A stretch of DNA of 64,000 bases from Neobacillus bataviensis (GCF_019969725.1 NZ_JAHXYW010000006.1:186001-250000); one strand, 5' to 3'. Shown: positions 41,052 to 51,287, counted from the first letter of the stretch. A program made the numbers and translations. Notes: a model not told the origin generated them from the letters alone.

Positions 41052-42818
41052 ATGAGATTTATACGTTTTCCCAAGTTTCGTCATTTGAAGAATCAATTGT
41101 TGTTCCAACATGCTCTGGGAATCACCTTCATTATCGGGTTAACAGCGCTTGTCACCTATACAATCGCCATCCATATCCAGATTAAGGATGCAGTCAGATA
41201 TAATTCCGTAATGGTAACACAAATTAGTAAAAGTATCGATAATATGGTGGATTCCTTTAATCGTGTTATGGATGGAGTATCGTTTAACAATGATGTACAA
41301 AGTCTCTTACAAAGCAAATATGAAAATGATAAAGCCAAGAATCTCTTAAATAGATACTTATCTTCTAAAGTTACAGACGAAACGATGATGTTCGATGAAG
41401 TAGACCTCATCTATCTTTATGACATGGAAAGCTTAAGAGTGAATTTAAGAAGAAGCGTAAATAACAATGATTATCCGTTTTTTAAAACATTACATCCAGA
41501 ATTGTATGATGAGAGTGGAAAAGTGACTTGGAGTGCAGAGAAGTCTGTCATTACAGCTAATCGGATGATCTACGATACAAACTCTTATCGGATGAAAGTA
41601 ATCGGTTACTTAACCATGTCAATGGACAAATCGTATTTGCAGGATCGAATTCAGAAATTTGATCCAACTGAAGAAAGACATCTCATTATCCTAGATCGCC
41701 AAAATAATGTGGTTTTATCGAATTCGAATGATGAAGAACTGAAAAGAGTTACATCGTGGCTATCTAATTCAAAAAATATATCAACTGATGAAGATTCATT
41801 TATTGAGATACCGAAGTACGGGAAAATGTTTGTGAGCACGTTCAAATCTAATTTAACAGGGTGGAAAATTATTTCTTTAGTTAGCTTGAATGAGATTTCA
41901 GAAGGCCCTGCTCTTATTGGAAAGTCTGTCTTTTTAATTGGAATTCTGGCCATCATAATCGGTATTATCTTTATTTGGATAAGTACAAATTATTTTGTCA
42001 AACCATTAAATACATTAAGTTTGGTGATGGATGAAGTTGAAAAAGATAACTTCAATGCTCAGGTAGAAATCGACCGTGTAGATGAGCTTGGTAGAGTTGG
42101 AGAAAGCTTTAATAGAATGATGAATAAAATTAATACCTTAATCTCCGATATCTACCAAAAGGATATAAATGAAAAGGACGCCCAACTGAGAGCGCTTCGA
42201 GCCCAGATTAATCCCCATTTTCTTTATAATACATTAGATGCGATTAATTGGATGGCGCAGTTTGGAAAAACGGATGAAGTCAGTAAAATGACGGTTTCAT
42301 TAAGTAGATTGTTAAAAACGAGTATTAAAAATAATCAAGAGCTTATCCGGCTTGAAGAAGAAATGAATTATATTGAAGATTATATGACGATTCAAAAAAT
42401 TAGGTTTCAAGACAAAATTCATTTTTCGATCAATATAGATCCAGAGGCTAACGATTGTTTGGTGCCAAAGCTTATTTTGCAGCCAATCGTTGAAAATGCT
42501 ATGATTCATGGTCTTGAAAAGAAGATAGACAACGGGTATTTATTTATCAATGGAAATATAAAAGGTAACAAATTACACATACAAGTAATCGATAATGGAG
42601 TAGGTATGGATGAACATACCATCCACGCCCTTTCCGAAGGAAGCTATGTTCATCTTGATGAAAAGCAAGGGACTGGAAATGGTGTTTTAAATGTCCAGAA
42701 CCGGATCAGGTTATTGTTTGGGGAAGAAAATGGGCTAAAGATTGAAAGTAATATCAATGTTGGAACCTTATTTGAGCTGATTTTACCTGTTCAAAGGGAG
42801 GGATTCAGAAATGTATAA
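41052..42818 (+). CDS. yesM: YesM-type sensor histidine kinase
   Basis: A 588-residue sensor. It has an N-terminal membrane helix (~17-38), a large extracytoplasmic sensor domain (~40-285), a second helix (~290-312), a HAMP domain, a His_kinase domain with LRAQINPHFLYNTLDAINW (phospho-His 389), and a HATPase domain with VIDNGVGMDEH and GTGNGVLNVQNR. Such kinases sense sugar-related signals outside the cell. It is translationally coupled to yesN (8-bp overlap). Confidence 0.92.
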   Translation: MRFIRFPKFRHLKNQLLFQHALGITFIIGLTALVTYTIAIHIQIKDAVRYNSVMVTQISKSIDNMVDSFNRVMDGVSFNNDVQSLLQSKYENDKAKNLLNRYLSSKVTDETMMFDEVDLIYLYDMESLRVNLRRSVNNNDYPFFKTLHPELYDESGKVTWSAEKSVITANRMIYDTNSYRMKVIGYLTMSMDKSYLQDRIQKFDPTEERHLIILDRQNNVVLSNSNDEELKRVTSWLSNSKNISTDEDSFIEIPKYGKMFVSTFKSNLTGWKIISLVSLNEISEGPALIGKSVFLIGILAIIIGIIFIWISTNYFVKPLNTLSLVMDEVEKDNFNAQVEIDRVDELGRVGESFNRMMNKINTLISDIYQKDINEKDAQLRALRAQINPHFLYNTLDAINWMAQFGKTDEVSKMTVSLSRLLKTSIKNNQELIRLEEEMNYIEDYMTIQKIRFQDKIHFSINIDPEANDCLVPKLILQPIVENAMIHGLEKKIDNGYLFINGNIKGNKLHIQVIDNGVGMDEHTIHALSEGSYVHLDEKQGTGNGVLNVQNRIRLLFGEENGLKIESNINVGTLFELILPVQREGFRNV

Positions 42819-44373
42819 AGTGCTTATTATTGACGATGAACCATTTATCAGTAAGGGTTTATCTGAAAAAATCGATTGGGCTAGTTTAGGCTGCATGATT
42901 TGTGGAATAGCTTCGAATGGATACGAGGGAAAAGAACAAATAGATTTGCTTAAACCAGATATCGTAGTGTCGGATATTGTCATGCCTGGCCAAACAGGAT
43001 TAGAATTGGCTGATTATGTTCATCAAAACTATAAAGATATGATTATCATACTTTTATCAGGTTACGATGAATTTACATTTGCCAAAGAGGCACTAAAATA
43101 TGGTGTATTTGATTATTTACTTAAACCAACGGTGATCGATGAGGTCATGAATGTAATTAAAAAGGCTGTAAAGGCTCTTGGACAAAAAAGAGATCAAGAG
43201 AAAAAATATGAATATTTGGAGTCTGCCTTACAGGAGAGCATTCCTATCATTGAGCAATCATTATTACATGATGTCTCCGTTAAAGGAATCGTGAATACTC
43301 AAAACGTAAGCCAACGAATTGATCACTTTAATATTACGCTTGGAAAAGGGGCCGTTATTACCATCGAAGTATATGGTGATTCACAGAGTAAACAAGCCCT
43401 TGAAGCTCTACGAACCTCTATTGAGGAGTTATGTAAAAGCAACAACCTTACAGTACGGTTTGTGAATCATAATCAGCAGCTCCTTGTCTTTCCTGCTTTT
43501 CCATTTCGCAACAATAATAAAGAAATCAAAACTCATTTAAAAGATTTGTCTAATAGTATTTTTAACTATTCTATAGAGGGTAATAGAATAAAAGCTCTGA
43601 TCGGGATTGGCGGCGTTTATACTTCTATTCATTCCATCCATACCTCTTATTTACAATCTTTAAAGGCGTTAACGAAGAGCTTTTTTATCGGTAGTGGAAA
43701 AATACATTTTTATGATGAGATCAACGATGGAATGACGAATTACGATTTCTCAACAAAATCAGCCAGGTTTATCGAAATGTTTGAAGAATGGACACAGGAG
43801 GAAATTCTTCATGAATTAGAGACCATCTTCAAGGAGATTAAGTATACGTATGATAAGCGGTTAGTATTAAACCAATGCTTAGAGTTATTAATCAAACTGG
43901 GGTTGGTAGTGGCAAAATGGGATAGGAAATTTAAAATGGTTGTTGGCTATGAGCAACTTGAACAGTGTCAAACCTTTGATGAACTCAAAGATTTCATGAA
44001 ACAAACGTGTGTATCGATAAAAAATCATCTTTATGAAATGATGAATCAAAATAATATAGGCGTCGTCGAGCTGGCAAAAAGAATGGTTGAAAAGGAATAT
44101 GCCAATCCAGATTTAAGCACCCAATTTATTGCTGACCAGCTTGATGTAAGCGTTAGCTATTTAAGTCGCTCCTTTAAAAAGGAGACAGGTGAAAATCTAA
44201 GTAATTTTATTACAGAAAAAAGGATGCTGATTGCCCAAAAACTATTAATTACTACGGATTTAAAGACCAACGAGGTGGCAAAAAGAGTAGGGTTTTTAGA
44301 TGCGAGATATTTTGGTCAAGTCTTTAAAAAAATTATGAGAACCACACCCTCAGACTATAAGAAACTCCCATGA
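42811..44373 (+). CDS. yesN: YesN-type response regulator with AraC output domain
   Basis: A 520-residue regulator. The receiver domain (1-~120) has IIDDEPF, the phosphorylation site Asp55 in VSDIVMPG, and KPTVIDEV. A ~280-residue middle region follows, then a C-terminal AraC HTH (~415-518) with SVSYLSRSFKKETGENLS and VAKRVGFLDARYFGQVFKK. It is the partner of YesM and probably activates the operon starting at 44554. The start follows GGGAGGG. A terminator follows the stop. Confidence 0.92.
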   Translation: MYKVLIIDDEPFISKGLSEKIDWASLGCMICGIASNGYEGKEQIDLLKPDIVVSDIVMPGQTGLELADYVHQNYKDMIIILLSGYDEFTFAKEALKYGVFDYLLKPTVIDEVMNVIKKAVKALGQKRDQEKKYEYLESALQESIPIIEQSLLHDVSVKGIVNTQNVSQRIDHFNITLGKGAVITIEVYGDSQSKQALEALRTSIEELCKSNNLTVRFVNHNQQLLVFPAFPFRNNNKEIKTHLKDLSNSIFNYSIEGNRIKALIGIGGVYTSIHSIHTSYLQSLKALTKSFFIGSGKIHFYDEINDGMTNYDFSTKSARFIEMFEEWTQEEILHELETIFKEIKYTYDKRLVLNQCLELLIKLGLVVAKWDRKFKMVVGYEQLEQCQTFDELKDFMKQTCVSIKNHLYEMMNQNNIGVVELAKRMVEKEYANPDLSTQFIADQLDVSVSYLSRSFKKETGENLSNFITEKRMLIAQKLLITTDLKTNEVAKRVGFLDARYFGQVFKKIMRTTPSDYKKLP

Positions 44374-44386
44374 TTCATTGACACAT

Positions 44387-44421
44387 ACCCATGATGGAAT
44401 ATCCATCGGGGTTTTTCTTTT
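44387..44421 (+). terminator. Terminator of the yesLMN operon
   Basis: Stem ACCCATGATGG / CCATCGGGGT with a 5-nt loop, then TTTTCTTTTTT. Confidence 0.85.
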
Positions 44422-44520
44422 TTCGGTCGAAAAAGTAAATATCAAAATTTTCAACAACTAATACAAATATTTCAACCATTCTCTCCGTGAGTTATCAAAT
44501 AAAATAAAAATTAAGAATAA

Positions 44521-44534
44521 TGCAAGCGTTATCA
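44521..44534 (+). promoter_or_regulatory. cre site before the uronide operon
   Basis: TGCAAGCGTTATCA matches the CcpA-binding consensus at all but one position and lies 20 bp before the first structural gene. No strong -35 box is visible upstream, which fits a promoter that needs YesN activation. Confidence 0.7.
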
Positions 44535-44553
44535 AACGGGGGGAGGGGAATAT

Positions 44554-47064
44554 ATGAATCAGATAATCTATCCATTAAATCATCTTAAGCCTATTAATCG
44601 TTGGTTGGTCGCAGGGACTTTTGAAGAAGAAAAATCTTTTAAAAAGATCACCATGGATTTCACAGGGGATTTAAATCGCTGGCTTACTGAGGGATTTGCT
44701 GTATTTGAAAATCCCAACCGAAAAGAATTCATCGAAGCTGAATTGAAGGTTGAAAAGCAAAGAATTGACCAATCAGAGGTTTCCCCTGGAAAATCGTTAT
44801 CCTACCAAACGTCAACAAAGACATGGCAGCTCTATTTTCCATGGAAGAACAAAAAAATTGAACAGTCAGGATTTTGGCAGCAACCCACCCATCTACAATC
44901 ATGGGCCATAACCAACATTCGTTCAAATAAAGCCCAAAACGCCACTTTTAAACTTTTTACATGCGGAAGTGTGAACCTTTGGGTAAATGGTGAAAAAGTA
45001 TTACAATTTTCCCCTTATACAAGAAATGAAGAAAAGAATATTGGATTTGAGGTTATGCTTCGTGAAGGAGATAATGAATTTTTAGTTCTTTCCGAGGATC
45101 TGGCAGAGCGGGATACACTGTTTTACTTTAGGATGGATTACCTCGGGACTGAAGATTTAGAAATGGTGCTTCCAATTGGTGATACGTCCTCCGACGACAT
45201 TCATTTGTTAGAAGAAGCATTAAAAAATGCCTATTTTCCTAGCGATGTCCTCACGTCTGGTGAAGTTAGCCTTTATTTTGATAACCCACTAGCGGGGCAA
45301 GTCCAATTGGAATGTGAGTTTAAAACAGAGTGGTGGGGCGAAAAGAAAGAACTGAACAGGATTGTTCGGCCAAACTGCGAAAAAGTAATACTTGGTGAAG
45401 TTGAAGAACTTGGAATGGGCAATGTGCTATTATCCATCAACATCCGGTACCAATCGGTTGTGCTCAAAAAAAATATGTTTCTTCAACTATATCCGGAAAA
45501 CCTAGTACCACAAGAGGTACCAGATCATCTCCAAGTAAGAAAGCAACAGGCTTCGTCCTTTATCGCCAAATATGGAAAAAAGGATATCCATCGAGCTTAT
45601 TTATTAGCTAAAACAGGCGATGATTTAGAGTTAGTTGAATTGATTGTTAGGGATACGCTGCAAGTGATTAATGCCAGATTTGATTGCAGTGACTTTTATT
45701 TTAACCAACTATTCCGTTTTTGGGCAGATTTTCATGATACGGAATTATTTGAAGAGAGCTTGTGGGAGGAATGTAAGCAGGCCATTCTCAATTATCGCTA
45801 TTGGTTTGATGAACCTGGGGATGATGTCATGTGGTTCTTTAGTGAGAATCACGCCTTGCTATTCCACACTTGTGAATATTTAGCGGGACAATTATTCCCG
45901 AACGAAATATTCCCTAACGCAAACATCCTTGGTTCTGTCCATGTTGAAAGGGCAAAAGTCAGGCTGAAAAAATGGTTTGAAAAATTTAATGATGAAGGCT
46001 TGGCAGAGTGGAATTCAAGTGCGTATATTCCGATAAACGTGATGGGATTCTTGCAAGTATATGATTTGGTCAATGACCTGGAATTGAAAAACGCAGCGAA
46101 GCAAGCACTGGATACAACCTTTCGCTTAATGGCGTTAAATTGTCATAATGGCTACTTATCTTGTTCACACGGTCGTATTTACGAAAAAGAATTAAAGGGA
46201 AATTATAATAATGCGACTACTTCCTTACTATGGATCGCCTATGGAAAAGGAACTTTAAATAACTCAACCTTTGCCGCAGCAGCTTTATCTATGTCAGAAT
46301 ATGAACCACCTGATTATCGGTCCTTGATTGGTTTATGCGCGGATGAGAATGTTGTGTTTAAACATCATCAGGGAACAAAGGGCTTTGTCGATCTTTATAC
46401 TTATAAAAACAGGTTCGGATTACTATCAAGTGCCGTCGAGTACCGGCCTGGTGGAAGCGGTTACTCGGAGCACGTCGTCCATTCTACGCTTAGTCCAGAA
46501 GCGATTGTATGGATAAATCATCCTGGAGAAGAAACTGAACTAGGGACAGGACGGCCAAGCTTTTGGGCTGGAAATGGTCAATTGCCAAAGGTTGATCAAT
46601 ATCAGGATATCGCTTTTATCCACTATAAGATTGATCCGGAAAATGAAATTGATTATACTCATGCCTATTTTCCACTCACCGCTTTCGAGCAAGTGGAAAT
46701 CACCGGAAATTGGTGCTTTGGAAAAATAGGAGATTCCTATATTGCGCTTTATGCAAAAAATGGATTGATCTTACAGACGGAGGGCCAGAACAAAAAACGG
46801 GAACTGATATCGATTGGTAGAGAAAATAAGTGGATCTTACGAAATAGCCATGTTCAACAGTTTGCTTCCTTCTCCCAATTTATCACTAGTATTAAGAATG
46901 CAGAACTGAAACACATTGGAGAAGAATTCATTTTTCATGATCCTATTCACGGTAAAGCTCAAAGCTCCTGGGAGGGGCCATTTACAGTGAATGATGTTAT
47001 ACAATTAAATTCAGATCAGAAAACAGAAGGAGCTCTAGAAAAATGGTCGTTCATTCAAAATTAA
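44554..47064 (+). CDS. Large unrecognised protein of the uronide operon (probable carbohydrate-active)
   Basis: An 836-residue cytoplasmic protein with no signal peptide. Residues ~100-200 look like a beta-sandwich (FKLFTCGSVNLWVNGEKVLQ, a pattern seen in carbohydrate-binding sandwich domains). Residues ~350-620 are rich in helices like an (alpha/alpha) toroid, with MWFFSENHALLFHTCEYLAG, EWNSSAYIPINVMGFL and GYLSCSHGRIYEKELKG. The last ~200 residues are beta-rich (HHQGTKGFVDLYTYKNRFGL). Such a layout resembles polysaccharide lyases or toroid glycosidases, but I cannot place it in a CAZy family. It overlaps the GH105 gene by 22 bp. A good ribosome site (GGGGGAGGGG) precedes it. Confidence 0.7.
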   Translation: MNQIIYPLNHLKPINRWLVAGTFEEEKSFKKITMDFTGDLNRWLTEGFAVFENPNRKEFIEAELKVEKQRIDQSEVSPGKSLSYQTSTKTWQLYFPWKNKKIEQSGFWQQPTHLQSWAITNIRSNKAQNATFKLFTCGSVNLWVNGEKVLQFSPYTRNEEKNIGFEVMLREGDNEFLVLSEDLAERDTLFYFRMDYLGTEDLEMVLPIGDTSSDDIHLLEEALKNAYFPSDVLTSGEVSLYFDNPLAGQVQLECEFKTEWWGEKKELNRIVRPNCEKVILGEVEELGMGNVLLSINIRYQSVVLKKNMFLQLYPENLVPQEVPDHLQVRKQQASSFIAKYGKKDIHRAYLLAKTGDDLELVELIVRDTLQVINARFDCSDFYFNQLFRFWADFHDTELFEESLWEECKQAILNYRYWFDEPGDDVMWFFSENHALLFHTCEYLAGQLFPNEIFPNANILGSVHVERAKVRLKKWFEKFNDEGLAEWNSSAYIPINVMGFLQVYDLVNDLELKNAAKQALDTTFRLMALNCHNGYLSCSHGRIYEKELKGNYNNATTSLLWIAYGKGTLNNSTFAAAALSMSEYEPPDYRSLIGLCADENVVFKHHQGTKGFVDLYTYKNRFGLLSSAVEYRPGGSGYSEHVVHSTLSPEAIVWINHPGEETELGTGRPSFWAGNGQLPKVDQYQDIAFIHYKIDPENEIDYTHAYFPLTAFEQVEITGNWCFGKIGDSYIALYAKNGLILQTEGQNKKRELISIGRENKWILRNSHVQQFASFSQFITSIKNAELKHIGEEFIFHDPIHGKAQSSWEGPFTVNDVIQLNSDQKTEGALEKWSFIQN

Positions 47065-48131
47065 TCGAATCAAAGGTTCATCTTGTAAAGAATGCACTGA
47101 AATCATTGAAAAATGATGATGGGTTTGTCGAAGAATTTCCGATTGGTTTGATAGACATTAATCTGTGGGAATGGCCGCAAGGTGTCGGGATTTATGGCCT
47201 GTATAAATACTATAAATTAACCAATGACCAAGAGACCCTTCAGTTTTTATTAGATTGGTTTGATCAAAGAATTGCGGAAGGCCTCCCTGAAAAAAATGTC
47301 AATACGATGGCACCGCTGCTTACTCTCATCCATCTGGCCGAGGAAACCAATGATTCCAAGTATATTGCTGTATGTGATGAATGGAGTACTTGGATCATGG
47401 AAGAGATGATTCGTACCGGTGACGGAGCCTTGCAGCATATGATTACGGGTGACCCGAATGATGGTCAGATATTAATTGATACCTTATTTATGACCGTGTT
47501 ATTCCTTGCTAAAGCTGGTACTTATTTTAAACGGCCAGAATATATCGAGGAAGCGAAAAACCAGTTCCTCATTCATATTAAATACTTATATGACAAAGAA
47601 ACAGGGTTATTTTATCACGGTTGGGATTTTAATGAGAATCACAACTACGGTGCTGTCCGCTGGGGAAGAGGAAATGGCTGGTATACATGCGGGTTGTTAG
47701 AGTTTTTTGAAATAGTTGAATTAGAAAAAAGTATAAAAGATTATTTATTAGCTACATGGCACAGTCAAGTGAAGGCATTGTCAAAACTACAAGCTGATAG
47801 TGGTTTATGGCATACCGTTTTAGACAATCCAAGTTCCTATGAAGAAACCTCTGCCACTGCCGCTTTTGGTTATGGAATCATCAAAGGTGTTAGAAAAGGG
47901 TACCTTGATAAGGCGTATTTACCAATTGGGTTAAAGGCTTTAGAAGCAGTGATGGATGTAATCGATGAACAGGGCGTGGTTCAAAAAGTATCATATGGGA
48001 CGCCGGTTGGGCTGGATGACGAATTTTATAAAAACATCCCGATCAGTCCGATGACCTATGGTCAAGCCTTAGCCATCCTATTATTAGTCGAATCAATAGA
48101 GTTTGTTACTAGTGAGACGGTAAAAAATTAA
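47043..48131 (+). CDS. GH105 unsaturated uronyl hydrolase (YteR/YesR type)
   Basis: A 362-residue (alpha/alpha)6-barrel glycosidase. The probable catalytic Asp146 is in GQILIDTLFMTVLFLAK, and WGRGNGWYTCGLLEF, ADSGLWHTVLDNPSSYEETSA and FAYGI-like GYGIIKG are typical of GH88/GH105. It has no signal peptide, so it acts in the cytoplasm on imported oligosaccharides. It hydrolyses the delta-4,5-unsaturated uronic acid left by a polysaccharide lyase. AAGGAG lies ~10 nt before the ATG. The product feeds kduI further down the operon. Confidence 0.9.
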   Translation: MVVHSKLIESKVHLVKNALKSLKNDDGFVEEFPIGLIDINLWEWPQGVGIYGLYKYYKLTNDQETLQFLLDWFDQRIAEGLPEKNVNTMAPLLTLIHLAEETNDSKYIAVCDEWSTWIMEEMIRTGDGALQHMITGDPNDGQILIDTLFMTVLFLAKAGTYFKRPEYIEEAKNQFLIHIKYLYDKETGLFYHGWDFNENHNYGAVRWGRGNGWYTCGLLEFFEIVELEKSIKDYLLATWHSQVKALSKLQADSGLWHTVLDNPSSYEETSATAAFGYGIIKGVRKGYLDKAYLPIGLKALEAVMDVIDEQGVVQKVSYGTPVGLDDEFYKNIPISPMTYGQALAILLLVESIEFVTSETVKN

Positions 48132-48158
48132 AAATTCGAAAAAGGGGAGATGTATTTT

Positions 48159-49445
48159 ATGAAAAAAATGCTAAGAATGCTTACGATGTCATTGCTTGCA
48201 GCTGTTTTATTAATTGGTGTTGTAGCCTGTTCTGATAGCTCAAAATCAAGTGGTACCGGCAAATCAGACGGTAAAAAGGTTACATTGGACTTTCTCTGGT
48301 TTACTGATGGGGTAGAAGGCGATGTCATGAGAGACATCATTAAAGATTATCAAGCAGAAAATAAAAACGTAGAAGTTAAGTTAATTGAAGTGGCCTATCA
48401 AGATTACACAACAAAATTAAAAACGATGATCGCTGGAGGAAAACCACCTGCGTTAGCACGTGTCACTGATACCGGAATCTTTGCCGAACAGGCGATGGAC
48501 CTTAAACCATATGTTGGAGGAGTCGATAAATTCACCTCTCAATTCCTTCCTTCTATTAAACCTTACTATGTAAAGAAAGATAAAATCATTGCGACACCAA
48601 TGGATGTTACGGCAAACGGCATCATTTATAACAAAACATTGTTTAAAAAAGCAGGAGTTGAAGTTCCACAATCACCAGATGATGTTTGGACATGGGATGA
48701 ATTTGAAAACGCAATTAAGCAAGTAAAGGAAAAAGGCGGAGCAAAATACGGATTATTAGTAGATTTCACTCCACATCGATATTCTACTTTAGTTTATGAA
48801 TTTGGCGGAAGTATTTTTACAAAAGATGGTTCTGCACCAGCGATTAATAATAAAAATGGTGTTGCCACATTAGACTATTTTAAAAAGCTTCATAAAGATG
48901 GAATCATTCCTGAGTCTGTTTGGTTGGGTGGAGAAAATCCTAATAACTTATTCCGTTCTGGAACAGCAGCTGCTCACTTAGCTGGAAACTGGATGTTAAG
49001 TAACTACAAAGATATTAACAACTTTGAGTGGGGGGTAACGTACCTTCCAAAAGGAGAAATCCGTTCTTCTGTACCTGGCGGTAAATACATCATGGGCTTC
49101 CAAAAAACAGGAGTAGAAAAAGAGACGGCTGCATTTATTAAATACTTATCATCAAAAGAGGTTAATGCGAAATTCAACCAAAACTCACTATTCCTAAGTG
49201 CTAGAAAAGATAATAACGAATTGGATTATGCGTTTGGTAAAGATATGTTTAAAGTGTTCTCTAATGAATTAGAAAATACACCAGAGGTTGCAGCAAATGA
49301 CTGGGGCAATCAAGTGGTCATCTCTAAGGTTACTACTGATATAAGAGACGCAGTAGTAGAAGTTCTTAGCGGCGGGGTATCTTCAAAAGAAGCCATGGAT
49401 AAAGTTGCCGAGAAACTTAAGGAAGCTATTGCAGATTCTAAATAA
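48159..49445 (+). CDS. ABC-transporter solute-binding lipoprotein (oligo-uronide)
   Basis: A 428-residue lipoprotein: signal peptide with lipobox GVVAC (Cys24), a Ser/Gly/Lys linker, then a family 1 solute-binding fold (DFLWFTDGVEGDVMRDIIKD, AAHLAGNWMLSNYKDINNFE). ATG 48159 was chosen because GGGGAG lies 9 nt upstream; the ATG at 48150 abuts that site. It delivers substrate to the two permeases at 49524 and 50453. The substrate, an unsaturated oligosaccharide, is inferred from the GH105 and Kdu enzymes. Confidence 0.9.
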   Translation: MKKMLRMLTMSLLAAVLLIGVVACSDSSKSSGTGKSDGKKVTLDFLWFTDGVEGDVMRDIIKDYQAENKNVEVKLIEVAYQDYTTKLKTMIAGGKPPALARVTDTGIFAEQAMDLKPYVGGVDKFTSQFLPSIKPYYVKKDKIIATPMDVTANGIIYNKTLFKKAGVEVPQSPDDVWTWDEFENAIKQVKEKGGAKYGLLVDFTPHRYSTLVYEFGGSIFTKDGSAPAINNKNGVATLDYFKKLHKDGIIPESVWLGGENPNNLFRSGTAAAHLAGNWMLSNYKDINNFEWGVTYLPKGEIRSSVPGGKYIMGFQKTGVEKETAAFIKYLSSKEVNAKFNQNSLFLSARKDNNELDYAFGKDMFKVFSNELENTPEVAANDWGNQVVISKVTTDIRDAVVEVLSGGVSSKEAMDKVAEKLKEAIADSK

Positions 49446-49455
49446 TAGTCCACTC

Positions 49456-49483
49456 GTGACTGCCCCAGATTTGGGGTGGTCAC
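49456..49483 (+). other. Intercistronic hairpin after the binding protein
   Basis: GTGAC-TG-CCCCA / TGGGG-TG-GTCAC forms a stable stem-loop just after the stop. There is no proper T-run. As at 31917, it likely stabilises the binding-protein mRNA relative to the permeases. Confidence 0.6.
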
Positions 49484-49523
49484 TACTATTAAAAAGCTAA
49501 ATAAATAATTTAGGCAGGTGAAT

Positions 49524-50456
49524 ATGGTGGAACCAATAATCAAAGAAGATGCGGCGATAAAAACTGCCAAAAAATCCTCCTTTCGATCAGATAAACTGAA
49601 GCGGCAAATTGTTCCCTATTTTTTTGTACTTCCAAATTTCGTCATCTTTTTTACATTCATTGTCGTTCCTGCCATCGTGGGACTCTATTATTCTTTCACA
49701 GACTATGATGGATTATCGGAAATGAACTTCGTTGGAATTGAAAACTACAAAGAAGTGTTTCAGAGCTCTGAGTATTGGAAGATATTTGCTAATACATTTA
49801 AATATGCTTTTGCGGTAGTGCCACTCATATTTATATGTTCCCTTGGAATTGCTATGTTGTTGATCAAGGAAATTAAAGTAAAAGGCTTCTTTCGTGCAAT
49901 ATTTTATTGGCCAACGATGATTTCAGCGATTATTGTTGGTGTGACCTGGAAATGGATTTTTGGGGATAGCTTCGGTGTCTTGAATTATTTGATTGAGTCA
50001 TTAGGCTTCAAACCAATAAAGTGGTTATCCGACCCGGTATTTGCCAACATGACGGTTGTTGTTGGAACGATTTGGGCAAGAATAGGGTTCTTTATGGTGA
50101 TTTTTATGGCTGGGTTACAAAGTATCCCTACCTCCTATTATGAAGCCGCCCAAATGGATGGAGCTTCAAAGTTTAGAATGTTTAGGAGCATCACCTTACC
50201 ATTATTAAAACCAACTAGTTTTTTAGTGTTAATCTTGCTCTTGATTGAATCCTTTAAGCAATATCCGCTCGTCTTGGCCTTGACTGGTGGAGGACCGGCA
50301 AAGCAAACCACCTACCTTGTTCAATATATTTATGAATTTGGTTTCAAAAAAGGGGAATTGGGTTACGCAAGTGCGATGTCCGTTGTTCTGTTTGTGGTGA
50401 TTGCCATCTTTACGGTTATTCAATTTAAATGGACAAAAGGAGGTACAATCGATTGA
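49524..50456 (+). CDS. ABC-transporter permease, MalF-type
   Basis: A 310-residue membrane protein. A basic cytoplasmic leader (~1-25) is followed by six hydrophobic segments and the EAA loop YYEAAQMDGASKFRMFRSITL. It ends with QFKWTKGGTID. The start at ATG 49524 follows GGCAGGTGAAT. It overlaps the next permease through the shared TTGA, which suggests coupling. It has no local ATPase partner. Confidence 0.9.
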   Translation: MVEPIIKEDAAIKTAKKSSFRSDKLKRQIVPYFFVLPNFVIFFTFIVVPAIVGLYYSFTDYDGLSEMNFVGIENYKEVFQSSEYWKIFANTFKYAFAVVPLIFICSLGIAMLLIKEIKVKGFFRAIFYWPTMISAIIVGVTWKWIFGDSFGVLNYLIESLGFKPIKWLSDPVFANMTVVVGTIWARIGFFMVIFMAGLQSIPTSYYEAAQMDGASKFRMFRSITLPLLKPTSFLVLILLLIESFKQYPLVLALTGGGPAKQTTYLVQYIYEFGFKKGELGYASAMSVVLFVVIAIFTVIQFKWTKGGTID

Positions 50457-51271
50457 AAAAGAAATCTAATATCCTCATCTATTTAGCTTTGTCTGTTCTT
50501 GTTTGTATCTTCATTTTTCCAGTCATATGGGTAGTCCTTTCTTCCATAAAAGATTCTACCGAATTATATAGTTGGCCTCCAAAATTTATTCCGGATCATC
50601 CAACCTTTGAAAACTTTATTGCAGCCTTTGAGAAAGGGAATTTCGGCACCTATTTTCTCAATAGTACGTTTGTGACGGTAACCGCTACAGTCCTAACGTT
50701 AATCATTAATACGATGGCAGGCTATGCTCTTGCCAAGTATCGTTTTAAAGGGGACACATGGTTGTTAATCGGATTTATCTCAACCTTAATGATCCCTCTC
50801 GAAGTTATTATGACCCCTATTTTTTCGGTCATAAGCAAACTAGGTCTGTACAATTCTCTTTGGGGAATTATTATTCCTCCAGCAGCAACACCGACTGGGG
50901 TATTCCTAATAAGACAGTATTTATTGACCGTACCTGATGAGTTGATTGAAGCGGCTAGAATAGATGGCGCTGGAGAGTGGAAGATTTTTTGGAAACTGAT
51001 TGTTCCGATTGCCAAACCGATTATTTCTGTCCTCGCCATCTTTTCCTTCATGTGGAGATGGGACGACTTTATTTGGCCATTGATTGTTATTAGTGATCCA
51101 ACGAAATATACCGTCCAATTAGCCTTATCCAATTTCATCGGTGAATTTAATGTCGACTGGGGAAGCCTATTGGCGATGTCCGTCGTAACCATGATCCCTG
51201 TATTAATTGTGTTTTTAATATTCCAAAAGCAGTTTATTCAGGGAATGGCTACTTCTGGTATGAAAGATTAA
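50453..51271 (+). CDS. ABC-transporter permease, MalG-type
   Basis: A 272-residue membrane protein with six hydrophobic segments and the EAA motif LIEAARIDGAGEWKIFWKLIV. It ends QKQFIQGMATSGMKD, typical of the second CUT1 permease. The TTG start at 50453 has GGAGG 9 nt upstream and overlaps the previous stop; the reading from 50429 runs through the ribosome site. Confidence 0.88.
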   Translation: MKKKSNILIYLALSVLVCIFIFPVIWVVLSSIKDSTELYSWPPKFIPDHPTFENFIAAFEKGNFGTYFLNSTFVTVTATVLTLIINTMAGYALAKYRFKGDTWLLIGFISTLMIPLEVIMTPIFSVISKLGLYNSLWGIIIPPAATPTGVFLIRQYLLTVPDELIEAARIDGAGEWKIFWKLIVPIAKPIISVLAIFSFMWRWDDFIWPLIVISDPTKYTVQLALSNFIGEFNVDWGSLLAMSVVTMIPVLIVFLIFQKQFIQGMATSGMKD

Positions 51272-51287
51272 TAGATTGATCAAGTTT

